Shown: piece by piece, positions 35,201 to 42,556 of the stretch
How positions within the stretch are numbered: the first letter of the stretch is position 1
Layout: each line of letters starts with the position of its first letter
Source: an uncultured Gammaproteobacteria bacterium
GTDB lineage: Bacteria > Pseudomonadota > Gammaproteobacteria > Pseudomonadales > Litorivicinaceae
NCBI GenBank assembly: GCA_913057215.1
Contig: CAJXNQ010000013.1
Span: 1-42,556 of the forward strand
Direction: 5' to 3'
Length of the DNA stretch: 42,556 nucleotides
The notes under the pieces: model-generated
Database searches by the model: none
What the model was told of the DNA's origin: nothing
The model's input: the letters and a program-made list of their open reading frames with translations, nothing else
Program-made: the position numbers and the translations under genes

Positions 35201-35783
35201 GCGCGAGCCCCGCCTGTGGATATCGGTCGGTTGCAATCACGCTGGGTTTAGGCGGTACCCACCGGTTTGCCGGGACTGGTCGTGGAATCATTTCAATGCA
35301 GTCGACGGGGCAGGGCGCAACACACAGGTCGCATCCGGTGCATGCATCTGTGATCACCGTATGCATCAGTTTGGCAGCGCCAACGATCGCATCTACAGGG
35401 CATGCCTGAATGCACTTGGTACAGCCAATACAGTCGGCTTCGATGATCCAAGCGACGGTGTCTTGGCCGACAGTCTCGGGTTCCGCATCCAGCGGCAAGG
35501 TGTCTCGACCCAAGAGTTCAGCCAAGCGATCAACTGTGTCTTGGCCGCCGGGTGGGCATCGATTGATGGCTTCACCGGCAGCAATCGCCTCTGCATAGGG
35601 GTGACAGCCGGGGTGGCCGCACTGCCCACATTGTGTTTGTGGCAGCTCTTGATCAATGCGTGCAACGAGCGGGTCAGATTCGGTCTTGAAACGGCGGTTT
35701 GCAATATCCAAGAGCCACGCGCCAAGGCCTGTAATGAGACCCAGCCCAAGCATGCCCAATCCAATCGGTACCAACCAACTCAT
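35193..35783 (-). CDS. rsxB: Electron transport complex subunit RsxB/RnfB (ferredoxin-like)
   Basis: RsxB carries the iron-sulfur chain that meets soluble ferredoxin. An N-terminal membrane helix (about 3-23) is followed by the 4Fe-4S Asf-type domain ([19 protein letters not shown], then NRCPPGG) and two ferredoxin 4Fe-4S clusters in [14 protein letters not shown] and [14 protein letters not shown]. At 196 residues it matches the proteobacterial form. It overlaps rsxA by 4 bp and rsxC by 8 bp. Confidence 0.96.
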   Translation of the reverse strand: MSWLVPIGLGMLGLGLITGLGAWLLDIANRRFKTESDPLVARIDQELPQTQCGQCGHPGCHPYAEAIAAGEAINRCPPGGQDTVDRLAELLGRDTLPLDAEPETVGQDTVAWIIEADCIGCTKCIQACPVDAIVGAAKLMHTVITDACTGCDLCVAPCPVDCIEMIPRPVPANRWVPPKPSVIATDRYPQAGLAHG

Positions 35784-36361
35784 AGGCGAATCATCCCAGC
35801 AAAGCCCATAAATGCCAGCGCCATAAAGCCGGCTGTGATCAATGCAATGGCAGTGCCTTCAAAAGGGGCCGGGATATCCGCCAACGCGAGTCGTTCACGC
35901 ACTCCTGCGAATAACACCAACACCAGCGAGAATCCGGCTGCTGCCCCGATTCCATAAAACGCCGACTCCAAGAGGCTATGCGCTCGGTTGGTGTTCAGTA
36001 AGGCCACACCCAAGACCGCGCAATTGGTGGTAATCAGCGGTAAATATATGCCCAGCACACTGTGCAGAAGTGGTGAGGTTTTTTTCAGAGCCAGCTCGGT
36101 CAGTTGGACAGCCACGGCAATGGCCACGATAAATGCCAACGTGCGTAACCACGTGATATCGAGCGGCGTGAGAATGAAAGATTGGATCAGATAAGCAACC
36201 ACTGACGACAGTGTGAGTACAAAGGTGGTGGCAAAGGACATACCAATGGCCGAATCCACGCGCGAACTGACGCCCATCAATGGACACAGGCCAAGAAACT
36301 GGACCAGAACGAAGTTGTTCACCAGTGCTGCCGATACAATGATCAGCAGAAGCTCCGTCAA
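35780..36361 (-). CDS. rsxA: Electron transport complex subunit RsxA/RnfA
   Basis: RsxA is a six-helix membrane subunit and pseudo-symmetric partner of RsxE. It shows [26 protein letters not shown] and [18 protein letters not shown], each with the conserved Cys expected for the shared intramembrane cluster. The 193-residue length is exact for the family. It opens the rsx block and overlaps the upstream osmC-like gene by 4 bp, so it seems to lack a promoter of its own. Confidence 0.96.
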   Translation of the reverse strand: MTELLLIIVSAALVNNFVLVQFLGLCPLMGVSSRVDSAIGMSFATTFVLTLSSVVAYLIQSFILTPLDITWLRTLAFIVAIAVAVQLTELALKKTSPLLHSVLGIYLPLITTNCAVLGVALLNTNRAHSLLESAFYGIGAAAGFSLVLVLFAGVRERLALADIPAPFEGTAIALITAGFMALAFMGFAGMIRL

Positions 36362-36768
36362 GGGCTGTCCTCATTGAGACGCGAATTGACTGTGGCGCCG
36401 GACACGAGCAGTTTGTGCACTGGGCACTTGTTTGCAATTTCAAGGAGGCGCGCGCGTTCAGTGTCCGTCAGTTGACCGTTCAAGGTGATGACGCGCTCAA
36501 ACTGATGGCCGTCTTTTGACGGCGTGTGCGTGACGTCCGTGTCGACCTCATCGAGGTTCAATTGTTTCATATCCGCATACATGCGAAGTGTCATGTTGGT
36601 GCAGGCACCAAGCGCTGATGCAACCAAGGCAAATGGATTTGGGCCTTGATCCGTCCCGCCCATAAACACAGGTTCATCCATGACGAAACTGTGCCCTTCG
36701 GTTTCCACGGCATTGTAAAACTTGTCAGTGCCCGCCTCGCGCACGGAGGCCTTTGTCACATGATCCAT
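36358..36768 (-). CDS. OsmC/Ohr-family protein
   Basis: OsmC-family proteins are dimeric thiol peroxidases that detoxify organic hydroperoxides. The two redox cysteines fit C56 in [15 protein letters not shown] and C115 in [10 protein letters not shown], with the [13 protein letters not shown] turn. At 136 residues it is normal in size but resembles the general OsmC/YhfA-like branch more than true Ohr. It sits between metG (2-bp gap) and rsxA (4-bp overlap), so it is co-transcribed with the Rsx complex, which in E. coli keeps the SoxR redox sensor reduced; a shared role in redox defence is inferred. Confidence 0.87.
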   Translation of the reverse strand: MDHVTKASVREAGTDKFYNAVETEGHSFVMDEPVFMGGTDQGPNPFALVASALGACTNMTLRMYADMKQLNLDEVDTDVTHTPSKDGHQFERVITLNGQLTDTERARLLEIANKCPVHKLLVSGATVNSRLNEDSP

Positions 36769-36770
36769 TG

Positions 36771-38783
36771 TTAACGTATCCGTTGTCCTGGCTGTGCCCC
36801 GGAATCGGCTTCCAGCAAATAAATTTCAGTCCCTCCAGGGCCTGCAGCTAAGACCATGCCCTCAGAGACTCCGAACTTCATTTTACGCGGTGCAAGATTC
36901 GCGATCATCACCGTATGTCGACCAATCAGTTGATCCGGATCATAGGCATGTTTGATTCCACTGAAGACCGTCCGCGTCTCTGTGCCGAGGTCAAGCGTCA
37001 GTTTGAGTAACTTATCAGCACCCTCAACAGATTCGGCCGCTTGGATTCGCGCGACCCGCAGGTCCACTTTTGTGAAATCATCCAGCGTGCACTCGGCTTC
37101 GAGTGGTTCTCCAGCCGGTGCTGCCTTGACCTCGACCACGTCCTCTGTTGGTTGAATCATGGCTTCAACATCTGACATCTCAAGTCGTGTCATCAGGGCC
37201 TTGAACGGGGAAATCGAATGATTCAGCAGAGTGTCGTCTAATGTGTCGTAATCAAGTGAAGACACATTCAGAAACTCGCCGACACGCTCGGCCAGCGATG
37301 GCAAGACCGGTTTTAAATAGAGCGTCAGGAGCCGAAAGGCGTTGAGTGCCGTGGTGCAGATGGGCTGCACCTGAGCAACGGTGTCGTCCGATTTGGCCAG
37401 AGTCCAAGGCGCCTCGTCTGCAATCCACGCATTGACCTCATCGGCCAACGTCATGATCTCGCGTGTTGCTTTGGCGAATTCGCGTGCCTCGTAGGCAGCC
37501 TGGATGGCTGGCGCTTGCGCGCGGATTCGATCAATCAGTTCAGGATGCGCAAGCTCTGGGCCTAATTGTCCATCAAATCGCTTGGTGATGAATCCCGCTG
37601 TGCGGCTGGCAATGTTGACCAGTTTACCGACTAAATCTGAGTTGACCTTTTGCACAAAGTCTTCAAGCGACAGATCAATATCTTCGACACGCGCTGAGAG
37701 TTTGGTCGCGAAATAATAGCGAAGATATTCAGGATCAAGCTGGTCAAGGTAGGTGCGCGCCTTGATAAAGGTGCCGCGTGATTTCGACATCTTCCGGCCA
37801 TCGACCGTGACAAAGCCATGCACGTTGACGCCAGTTGGCGTCCGGAATTGTGCCTGATGCAACATCGCCGGCCAGAACAAACAGTGAAAGTTCACAATGT
37901 CCTTACCAATAAAGTGATAGACCTCGGCATCACTGTCTGCAGACCATACACTGTCAAAGTCAAACTGATTGGCATCACACCACTCTTGAAAGGCACCCAT
38001 ATACCCAATCGGTGCATCCAGCCACACATAAAAATAGGTGCCTGGATGATCTGGAACCTCAAATCCGAAGTAGGGGGCGTCCCGCGAGATGTCCCAGCTT
38101 CGAAGGCCGCCATCAATCCACTCGGTTAACTTATTGGCAACCTCGGGTTGCAGCCGTCCAGAGCGCGTCCATTGCCTTAAGAATTCGGTGTGCTGGCCGA
38201 GCTCAAAAAAGAGATGCTCAGAATCTTTGAGGATCGGTGTGGCGCCAGACAGTGTTGATTTTGGATCTTTCAGCTCGGCGGCCTGATAGGTCGCCCCACA
38301 GGCCTCACAGTTGTCGCCGTATTGATCGTCTGCGCCACATTGGGGGCATCCGCCTTTCACGTAGCGATCTGCAAGGAACAATTGTTTTTCGGGGTCATAG
38401 AGTTGCGAAATTGTTTTGACTGCAATGCCGCCTGCATCACGCACTCGTGTATAAATCAGCTCTGCATAGTGTCGATTGGCTTCGGTATGCGTGGATGAAT
38501 AATGATCGAATCCGATTTGAAAGCCGGCAAAATCTGCCTCATGCTCCCGCTTCACATCTGCAATCAATGCTTCAGGCGTTTGATTCATGGTTTCAGCACG
38601 GAGCATGATCGCTGTACCATGCGCATCATCCGCGCAGACATAGATGCACCGGTGGCCTGATTGTTTCTGAAACCGCACCCAGATGTCGGTTTGAATATAC
38701 TCAAGCATGTGGCCTAAGTGGATCGAGCCGTTGGCGTAGGGAAGCGCGCTCGTGACGAGAATAGTACGTTGATCTGAAGGCAC
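36771..38783 (-). CDS. metG: Methionyl-tRNA synthetase
   Basis: MetG charges tRNA-Met. The 670-residue protein contains the class I HIGH-type HLGH motif (near residue 22), zinc-binding [17 protein letters not shown], and KMSKS in [11 protein letters not shown]. The C-terminal 100 residues form the dimerising tRNA-binding (EMAP II-like) domain, starting at [15 protein letters not shown]. The start is a GTG with AAGGA 9 nt upstream. It is first in the nine-gene minus-strand string and diverges from mrp, a conserved neighbour in Pseudomonas and E. coli. Confidence 0.97.
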   Translation of the reverse strand: MPSDQRTILVTSALPYANGSIHLGHMLEYIQTDIWVRFQKQSGHRCIYVCADDAHGTAIMLRAETMNQTPEALIADVKREHEADFAGFQIGFDHYSSTHTEANRHYAELIYTRVRDAGGIAVKTISQLYDPEKQLFLADRYVKGGCPQCGADDQYGDNCEACGATYQAAELKDPKSTLSGATPILKDSEHLFFELGQHTEFLRQWTRSGRLQPEVANKLTEWIDGGLRSWDISRDAPYFGFEVPDHPGTYFYVWLDAPIGYMGAFQEWCDANQFDFDSVWSADSDAEVYHFIGKDIVNFHCLFWPAMLHQAQFRTPTGVNVHGFVTVDGRKMSKSRGTFIKARTYLDQLDPEYLRYYFATKLSARVEDIDLSLEDFVQKVNSDLVGKLVNIASRTAGFITKRFDGQLGPELAHPELIDRIRAQAPAIQAAYEAREFAKATREIMTLADEVNAWIADEAPWTLAKSDDTVAQVQPICTTALNAFRLLTLYLKPVLPSLAERVGEFLNVSSLDYDTLDDTLLNHSISPFKALMTRLEMSDVEAMIQPTEDVVEVKAAPAGEPLEAECTLDDFTKVDLRVARIQAAESVEGADKLLKLTLDLGTETRTVFSGIKHAYDPDQLIGRHTVMIANLAPRKMKFGVSEGMVLAAGPGGTEIYLLEADSGAQPGQRIR

Positions 38784-38857
38784 AGAGATCGGTCCTTGTT
38801 GCGTCGCAAGATAAACCCCAAGTATAGCGAGACTTGCGTCATATTTCGCCGCCTGTC

Positions 38858-39976
38858 ATGGAAACGGAGAGTAATTTGTCAACTTCAATTCAATCGCCTG
38901 TTCGCAGTATTTTGGCTGAGCACGAAGATCCGTATCGAGAACTGAATCTGGCTGAAAGTGGTGCATTGACCCGCTGCGAACTCAACGCGGGTGAGTTGGA
39001 TATCGAGTTGACCTTCCCCTACCCAGTGGCTGGGATCACCCGGCCTTTGGTGAAGTTATTAAAGCCCAAATTTGAAGCACTCAAGGATGTCAAAGAAGCC
39101 TTTATTCGGATCCGGCAAGATGTACCAGTCGTACCAGCTCGATCAGGGACGGAAGCCATTCCAGGTGTACGCCAGGTGATCTGCGTTGCCTCTGGTAAGG
39201 GCGGAGTCGGTAAATCGACGACCGCTGTCAATTTGGCTCTGGCGCTTCAAGTTGAGGGCGCGCGTGTTGGGATTCTGGATGCAGATATTTATGGGCCGTC
39301 TCAGGCGCTGATGCTCGGCGTACAGGGACAGCGACCCGAGACCCATGATGGCAAAACATTTGAGCCGGTGATTGCACACGGTCTTCCTGTGATGTCGATG
39401 GCATTTTTGTTGACTGAGCGTTCACCGACCATTTGGCGTGGTCCGATGGTCAGTGGAGCCTTTACGCAAATGCTTCGGCAGACTAACTGGGGTGAGCTCG
39501 ATTATTTGGTCATCGATCTGCCCCCGGGAACCGGTGATATCCAACTCACATTGAGTCAGCAAGTGCCCGTTAACGGGGCTGTTGTCGTCACAACCCCGCA
39601 AGATATTGCGTTGATGGATGCGCGCCGCGGAATTGAGATGTTCCGGCGGGTTGATGTCCCTGTCATTGGGGTGGTTGAAAATATGTCGTTACATACGTGT
39701 TCGAATTGTGGCCACACAGAGCATCTTTTTGGTGAAGGCGGTGGTGATCGAATTGCGGCAGAATATGACACGCAGCTGTTGGGTGCGCTGCCGTTGGCAC
39801 TCAGTATTCGTGAGCAGACAGATAGCGGGAAGCCCTCCGTGATCAGTGATCCGGATGGCTCGGTGGCACAGTTATACCGTGAGATCGCACGACAAGTCGG
39901 AGCGCGCCTGGCGCTCTTTGCACGGACTCAAGGCGGACACGATTTGATTACCAAAACACAAGGGACTGATGAGTAA
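38858..39976 (+). CDS. mrp: Mrp/ApbC iron-sulfur cluster carrier ATPase
   Basis: Mrp binds and transfers Fe-S clusters as an ATP-hydrolysing dimer. An N-terminal MIP18-like domain (about 12-95) precedes the deviant Walker A ASGKGGVGKST, LDADIYGPSQ, the Walker-B-like YLVIDLPPGTGD, and the cluster-binding CSNCG. The ATG at 38858 (372 residues) is chosen; a TTG at 38876 is a serious rival because GGAG lies 6-8 nt before it, and the frame also extends to a TTG at 38834. It diverges from metG across a 74-bp gap and leads a run of four genes with dcd, purU and folD. Confidence 0.94.
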   Translation: METESNLSTSIQSPVRSILAEHEDPYRELNLAESGALTRCELNAGELDIELTFPYPVAGITRPLVKLLKPKFEALKDVKEAFIRIRQDVPVVPARSGTEAIPGVRQVICVASGKGGVGKSTTAVNLALALQVEGARVGILDADIYGPSQALMLGVQGQRPETHDGKTFEPVIAHGLPVMSMAFLLTERSPTIWRGPMVSGAFTQMLRQTNWGELDYLVIDLPPGTGDIQLTLSQQVPVNGAVVVTTPQDIALMDARRGIEMFRRVDVPVIGVVENMSLHTCSNCGHTEHLFGEGGGDRIAAEYDTQLLGALPLALSIREQTDSGKPSVISDPDGSVAQLYREIARQVGARLALFARTQGGHDLITKTQGTDE

Positions 39977-39979
39977 TTC

Positions 39980-40546
39980 ATGACTATTAAATCCGACCGC
40001 TGGATTCAGGAAATGGCTGAATCCCACCAAATGATCTCGCCATTTGAGCCGGGCCAAGTCCGCACCCGCGATGGTGAGAAATTGATCTCATATGGCACAT
40101 CCAGTTACGGATACGACGTGCGGTGTGCTGATGATTTTAAGGTTTTTACAAACATTCACTCGGCGGTTGTCGATCCCAAGAATTTTGATGACAAAAGCTT
40201 TGTCGATATCAAAGCCGATGTATGTATTATTCCGCCCAATTCGTTTGCACTGGCGCGCACCGTTGAATATTTCCGAATCCCTGAGGATGTGTTGACGATT
40301 TGTTTGGGTAAATCAACCTATGCGAGATGTGGCATTATCGTGAACGTGACGCCGCTTGAGCCTGAGTGGGAAGGTCACGTGACATTGGAGTTCTCAAACA
40401 CAACCAATTTGCCAGCGAAAATCTACGCCAATGAAGGCGTGGCACAAATGCTGTTTTTCCAGTCCGACGAGCGATGTCTTACAACCTATCGTGATCGGGG
40501 TGGAAAGTATCAAGGACAAACCGGAGTCACACTTCCAAAAGCCTAA
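39980..40546 (+). CDS. dcd: dCTP deaminase
   Basis: Dcd deaminates dCTP to dUTP, feeding dTMP synthesis. The 188-residue homotrimer subunit has [16 protein letters not shown], the active-site [31 protein letters not shown] (catalytic Glu in the EWEG segment) and the C-terminal lid [16 protein letters not shown]. Only 3 bp separate it from mrp. Mrp followed by dcd is a conserved order in Pseudomonas. Confidence 0.97.
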   Translation: MTIKSDRWIQEMAESHQMISPFEPGQVRTRDGEKLISYGTSSYGYDVRCADDFKVFTNIHSAVVDPKNFDDKSFVDIKADVCIIPPNSFALARTVEYFRIPEDVLTICLGKSTYARCGIIVNVTPLEPEWEGHVTLEFSNTTNLPAKIYANEGVAQMLFFQSDERCLTTYRDRGGKYQGQTGVTLPKA

Positions 40547-40554
40547 GGATGGGA

Positions 40555-41424
40555 ATGGATCACACAGCACGCTACCTACTTCGGATCACCTGTCCGGGGC
40601 GTACCGGATTGGTTGCAGCCATTACCGGATTTCTCGCCGACCACGGATGTTTCATCACTGAATTGTCTCAGTTTGATGATATTCAGACCGGTCGTTTCTT
40701 TTGCCGTGCGGAATTTTTTAAGCCCGATTCAGGGATGTCGCCCGACGCGTTGTCTGATCAGTTTGCTGATATTGGTCACCAATTTGAGATGCAATGGCGG
40801 TTTATCGATCCAACGGTCCCACATCGGACGTTAATTTTAGTTTCAAAATTTGATCATTGTCTGAATGATCTGTTGTATCGAAACGGCACAGGGGAGCTGA
40901 ATTTGGATGTGACGACCGTGGCCTCGAATCATCCAGATCTCGAACCCTTGGCGAACTTCCACAAGATTCCTTTTGAAGTGTTGCCATCGGCTGGATCGAA
41001 ATTGGCGACAAAGGCCGTTCAAGAAGAGCGCATTCGGGAACTGATAGAAACACAGAATGCCGATCTCATTGTCTTGGCTCGCTACATGCAAATTCTGTCT
41101 GATGAGCTCTGTGCGGAGCTTGCTGGGCGGTGCATTAATATCCATCACTCGTTTTTACCGAGCTTTAAAGGTGCACGTCCATACCATCAAGCCTATGAAC
41201 GGGGTGTGAAAGCGATTGGTGCCACCGCACACTACGTGACGGCAGACTTGGATGAGGGACCAATCATTGATCAGGAGGTGTCCCGCGTGGATCATACCTT
41301 TGGGCCAGAACAATTGATGGCTACGGGGCGCAACATGGAGAACTATGCACTGTCGCGTGCCGTCAAAGCGCACAGCGAACACCGTGTGTTTTTGAATGGA
41401 CATAAGACGGTGGTATTGAAATGA
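40555..41424 (+). CDS. purU: Formyltetrahydrofolate deformylase
   Basis: PurU hydrolyses 10-formyl-THF to formate and THF and so balances the folate pool. An ACT regulatory domain (about 1-85) with [20 protein letters not shown] is followed by a formyltransferase-fold domain holding [21 protein letters not shown] and the catalytic Asp in [14 protein letters not shown]. The ATG at 40555 has AAGGA five bases upstream; the ATG at 40549 would add two residues but has no properly spaced site. It is coupled to folD by a 4-bp overlap. Confidence 0.95.
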   Translation: MDHTARYLLRITCPGRTGLVAAITGFLADHGCFITELSQFDDIQTGRFFCRAEFFKPDSGMSPDALSDQFADIGHQFEMQWRFIDPTVPHRTLILVSKFDHCLNDLLYRNGTGELNLDVTTVASNHPDLEPLANFHKIPFEVLPSAGSKLATKAVQEERIRELIETQNADLIVLARYMQILSDELCAELAGRCINIHHSFLPSFKGARPYHQAYERGVKAIGATAHYVTADLDEGPIIDQEVSRVDHTFGPEQLMATGRNMENYALSRAVKAHSEHRVFLNGHKTVVLK

Positions 41425-42290
41425 CAGCGATCCGTATTGACGGTAAAGCCATGGCAGAGGTCGTTCGGAACGAAGTGGCCGAGGGCGTTGCACGTTTGAA
41501 GGCTGAGCATGGGATCACGCCAGGCTTGGCTGTCGTCTTGGTGGGTGAAGATCCGGCGAGCCAGGTGTATGTTCGAAATAAAGTGAAGCAAACCGAAGCC
41601 TGCGGGATGCGGTCATTCCATCATGTACTCGATCGAGAGACCTCGCGTGATCAACTGATGACGTTAATTGATCGACTGAATACAGATGACCAAGTGCATG
41701 GCATTTTGGTGCAGTTGCCGCTGCCAGACCATCTCAATTCCAAAGATGTGATTGAAGCCATTGACCCTGCTAAAGATGTCGATGGCTTCCATACAAGGAA
41801 TGTTGGAACGCTGTGGACGGGTGGGTCTTCATTTGTCCCGTGCACACCGCTTGGATGCTTAAAACTATTGAAGTCAGTTGAGCCTGAGATCGCTGGCAAA
41901 CATGCCGTGGTCATTGGTCGCTCGAATATTGTGGGCCGCCCCATGGCTGCACTCCTTCTCAATGAATCTGCAACCGTGACCATGGCGCATTCGAAGACGG
42001 CTGATTTACCGGCTTTATGTCGTCAGGCCGATATCTTAGTGGCCGCAGTCGGCCGACCGCAGATGGTCAAATCCGATTGGATCAAACCGGGTGCCATTGT
42101 GTTGGATGTTGGGATTAATCGGATTCCGACAGAGGATGGGAAGGGTCGGTTAGTCGGCGATGTTGATTTTGACGATGTCGCCACTGTCGCCGGTGCGATT
42201 ACACCGGTTCCTGGCGGTCCAGGCCCAATGACCATTGCGTGTTTGTTGGCGAATACGCTTCAAGCAGCCAAGCGCTCATACATCGATTAA
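41421..42290 (+). CDS. folD: Bifunctional methylene-THF dehydrogenase/cyclohydrolase
   Basis: FolD interconverts 5,10-methylene-, methenyl- and 10-formyl-THF. The catalytic lysine is K54 in [25 protein letters not shown] follows, and the NADP-binding [18 protein letters not shown] and late [19 protein letters not shown] are exact family blocks. At 289 residues it is full length. It shares ATGA with purU, so 10-formyl-THF producer and consumer are made together. The stop codon forms part of a 10-bp inverted repeat. Confidence 0.97.
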   Translation: MTAIRIDGKAMAEVVRNEVAEGVARLKAEHGITPGLAVVLVGEDPASQVYVRNKVKQTEACGMRSFHHVLDRETSRDQLMTLIDRLNTDDQVHGILVQLPLPDHLNSKDVIEAIDPAKDVDGFHTRNVGTLWTGGSSFVPCTPLGCLKLLKSVEPEIAGKHAVVIGRSNIVGRPMAALLLNESATVTMAHSKTADLPALCRQADILVAAVGRPQMVKSDWIKPGAIVLDVGINRIPTEDGKGRLVGDVDFDDVATVAGAITPVPGGPGPMTIACLLANTLQAAKRSYID

Positions 42291-42319
42291 GAGGACTCTC
42301 AGGTCCGCCTAATCGATGT
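42280..42319. terminator. Compound inverted repeat at the 3' end of folD
   Basis: ACATCGATTA (42280-42289), which contains the folD stop codon, pairs perfectly with TAATCGATGT (42310-42319). The 20-nt loop contains a second stem, GGAC (42293-42296) with GTCC (42303-42306). There is no T-tract on the folD strand. A transcription stop or mRNA-end hairpin between convergent genes is the simplest reading. Confidence 0.5.
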
Positions 42320-42331
42320 CACAATCGGCGA

Positions 42332-42556
42332 TCAGTGAGAGAGTGCCTCAGAGCTTTGCATCTGCAAATACGTCCGATGTAGAGCACTGATCACCACAAA
42401 CGCGACCGCCCAGAAGGCTGAGCTCGCAAATGCAGCCGGTGCATATTGGATTTCTCGAGCGACAAATTCAGCCCAGGTCGGTTCAAAGAGTCCTGACCAC
42501 AGGTAGAAGCTTCCGCTGGATATCAATTCACACACGGCAGTTCCCACCATGGCTGC
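42332..42556 (-). CDS. C-terminal part of an uncharacterised membrane protein
   Basis: The frame ends at 42332 and is open to the window edge; the first Met seen (42550) is probably internal, since in-frame codons continue upstream. About 74 residues are visible, with hydrophobic segments near GTAVCELISSGSFYLWSGL and FASSAFWAVAFVVISALH, so it is part of an inner-membrane protein with a short polar tail. The pattern ISSGSFYLWSGLFEPTWAEF reminds me of S-component-like permeases, but I cannot assign it. It is convergent with folD across a 41-bp gap. Confidence 0.6.
   Translation of the reverse strand, partial: AAMVGTAVCELISSGSFYLWSGLFEPTWAEFVAREIQYAPAAFASSAFWAVAFVVISALHRTYLQMQSSEALSH

Noticed and set aside
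1-42556. Mobile elements, phage genes, CRISPR arrays, rRNA or tRNA genes
   Set aside because: No transposase or integrase-like proteins, no regularly spaced repeats with spacers, and the intergenic gaps are too short and lack cloverleaf or rRNA sequence.

Overview
The window looks like chromosome from a free-living, probably marine, gammaproteobacterium. The housekeeping genes and their grouping (metG, osmC, rnf/rsxABCDGE, nth; mrp, dcd, purU, folD; mltF opposite purL; tesA opposite ybbA/ybbP; acs followed by a LuxR-type response regulator; rnt-pyrC opposite argG) match gammaproteobacterial gene neighbourhoods, especially those of Pseudomonas-like and oceanospirillum-like bacteria. Ectoine synthesis and a TRAP transporter point to a saline habitat. 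The species cannot be fixed from sequence alone. I found no mobile elements, phage genes, CRISPR arrays, rRNA or tRNA genes, and no gene-free stretch above 300 bp.

Layout. 1-123: tail of an unidentified gene. 124-378: AT-rich leader with a sigma70-like promoter. 379-4722 (+): ectoine operon made of a fused ectA-ectB gene, ectC, a small membrane protein, a GST-like protein and an EamA exporter. 4691-10221 (-): uptake and catabolic operon, read as TAXI binding protein, fused TRAP permease, class III aminotransferase and BKACE (DUF849) enzyme. An RpiR-type regulator and an SMR transporter diverge from it (10372-11558, +). 11555-12682 (-): class V aminotransferase. 12775-13266 (+): tadA. 13204-14625 (-): mltF. 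14681-20656 (+): purL-rsmJ-dgt. 20638-21252 (-): tesA. 21246-24989 (+): ybbA-ybbP-sco. 25094-27831 (+): acs and a CrbR-like regulator. 27817-29531 (-): pyrC-rnt. 29670-30887 (+): argG. 30879-38783 (-): nine-gene string metG-osmC-rsxABCDGE-nth. 38858-42290 (+): mrp-dcd-purU-folD. 42332-end (-): partial membrane protein.

How the genes work together. EctB, EctA and EctC turn aspartate semialdehyde into ectoine; here the first two enzymes are one polypeptide. The TAXI/aminotransferase/BKACE set reads as import of an amino compound, deamination to a beta-keto acid and acetyl-CoA-dependent cleavage to CoA esters; the substrate is unknown. acs with the response regulator suggests acetate-responsive control. 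Dcd, PurU and FolD link dUTP supply with folate one-carbon flow.

The most notable observations are the EctA-EctB fusion with a preserved internal start, the possible amino-acid cleavage operon, a hairpin that would bury the pyrC ribosome binding site, a strong hairpin between the TAXI binding-protein and permease genes, and extreme compaction: six of the seven convergent gene pairs overlap at their 3' ends.
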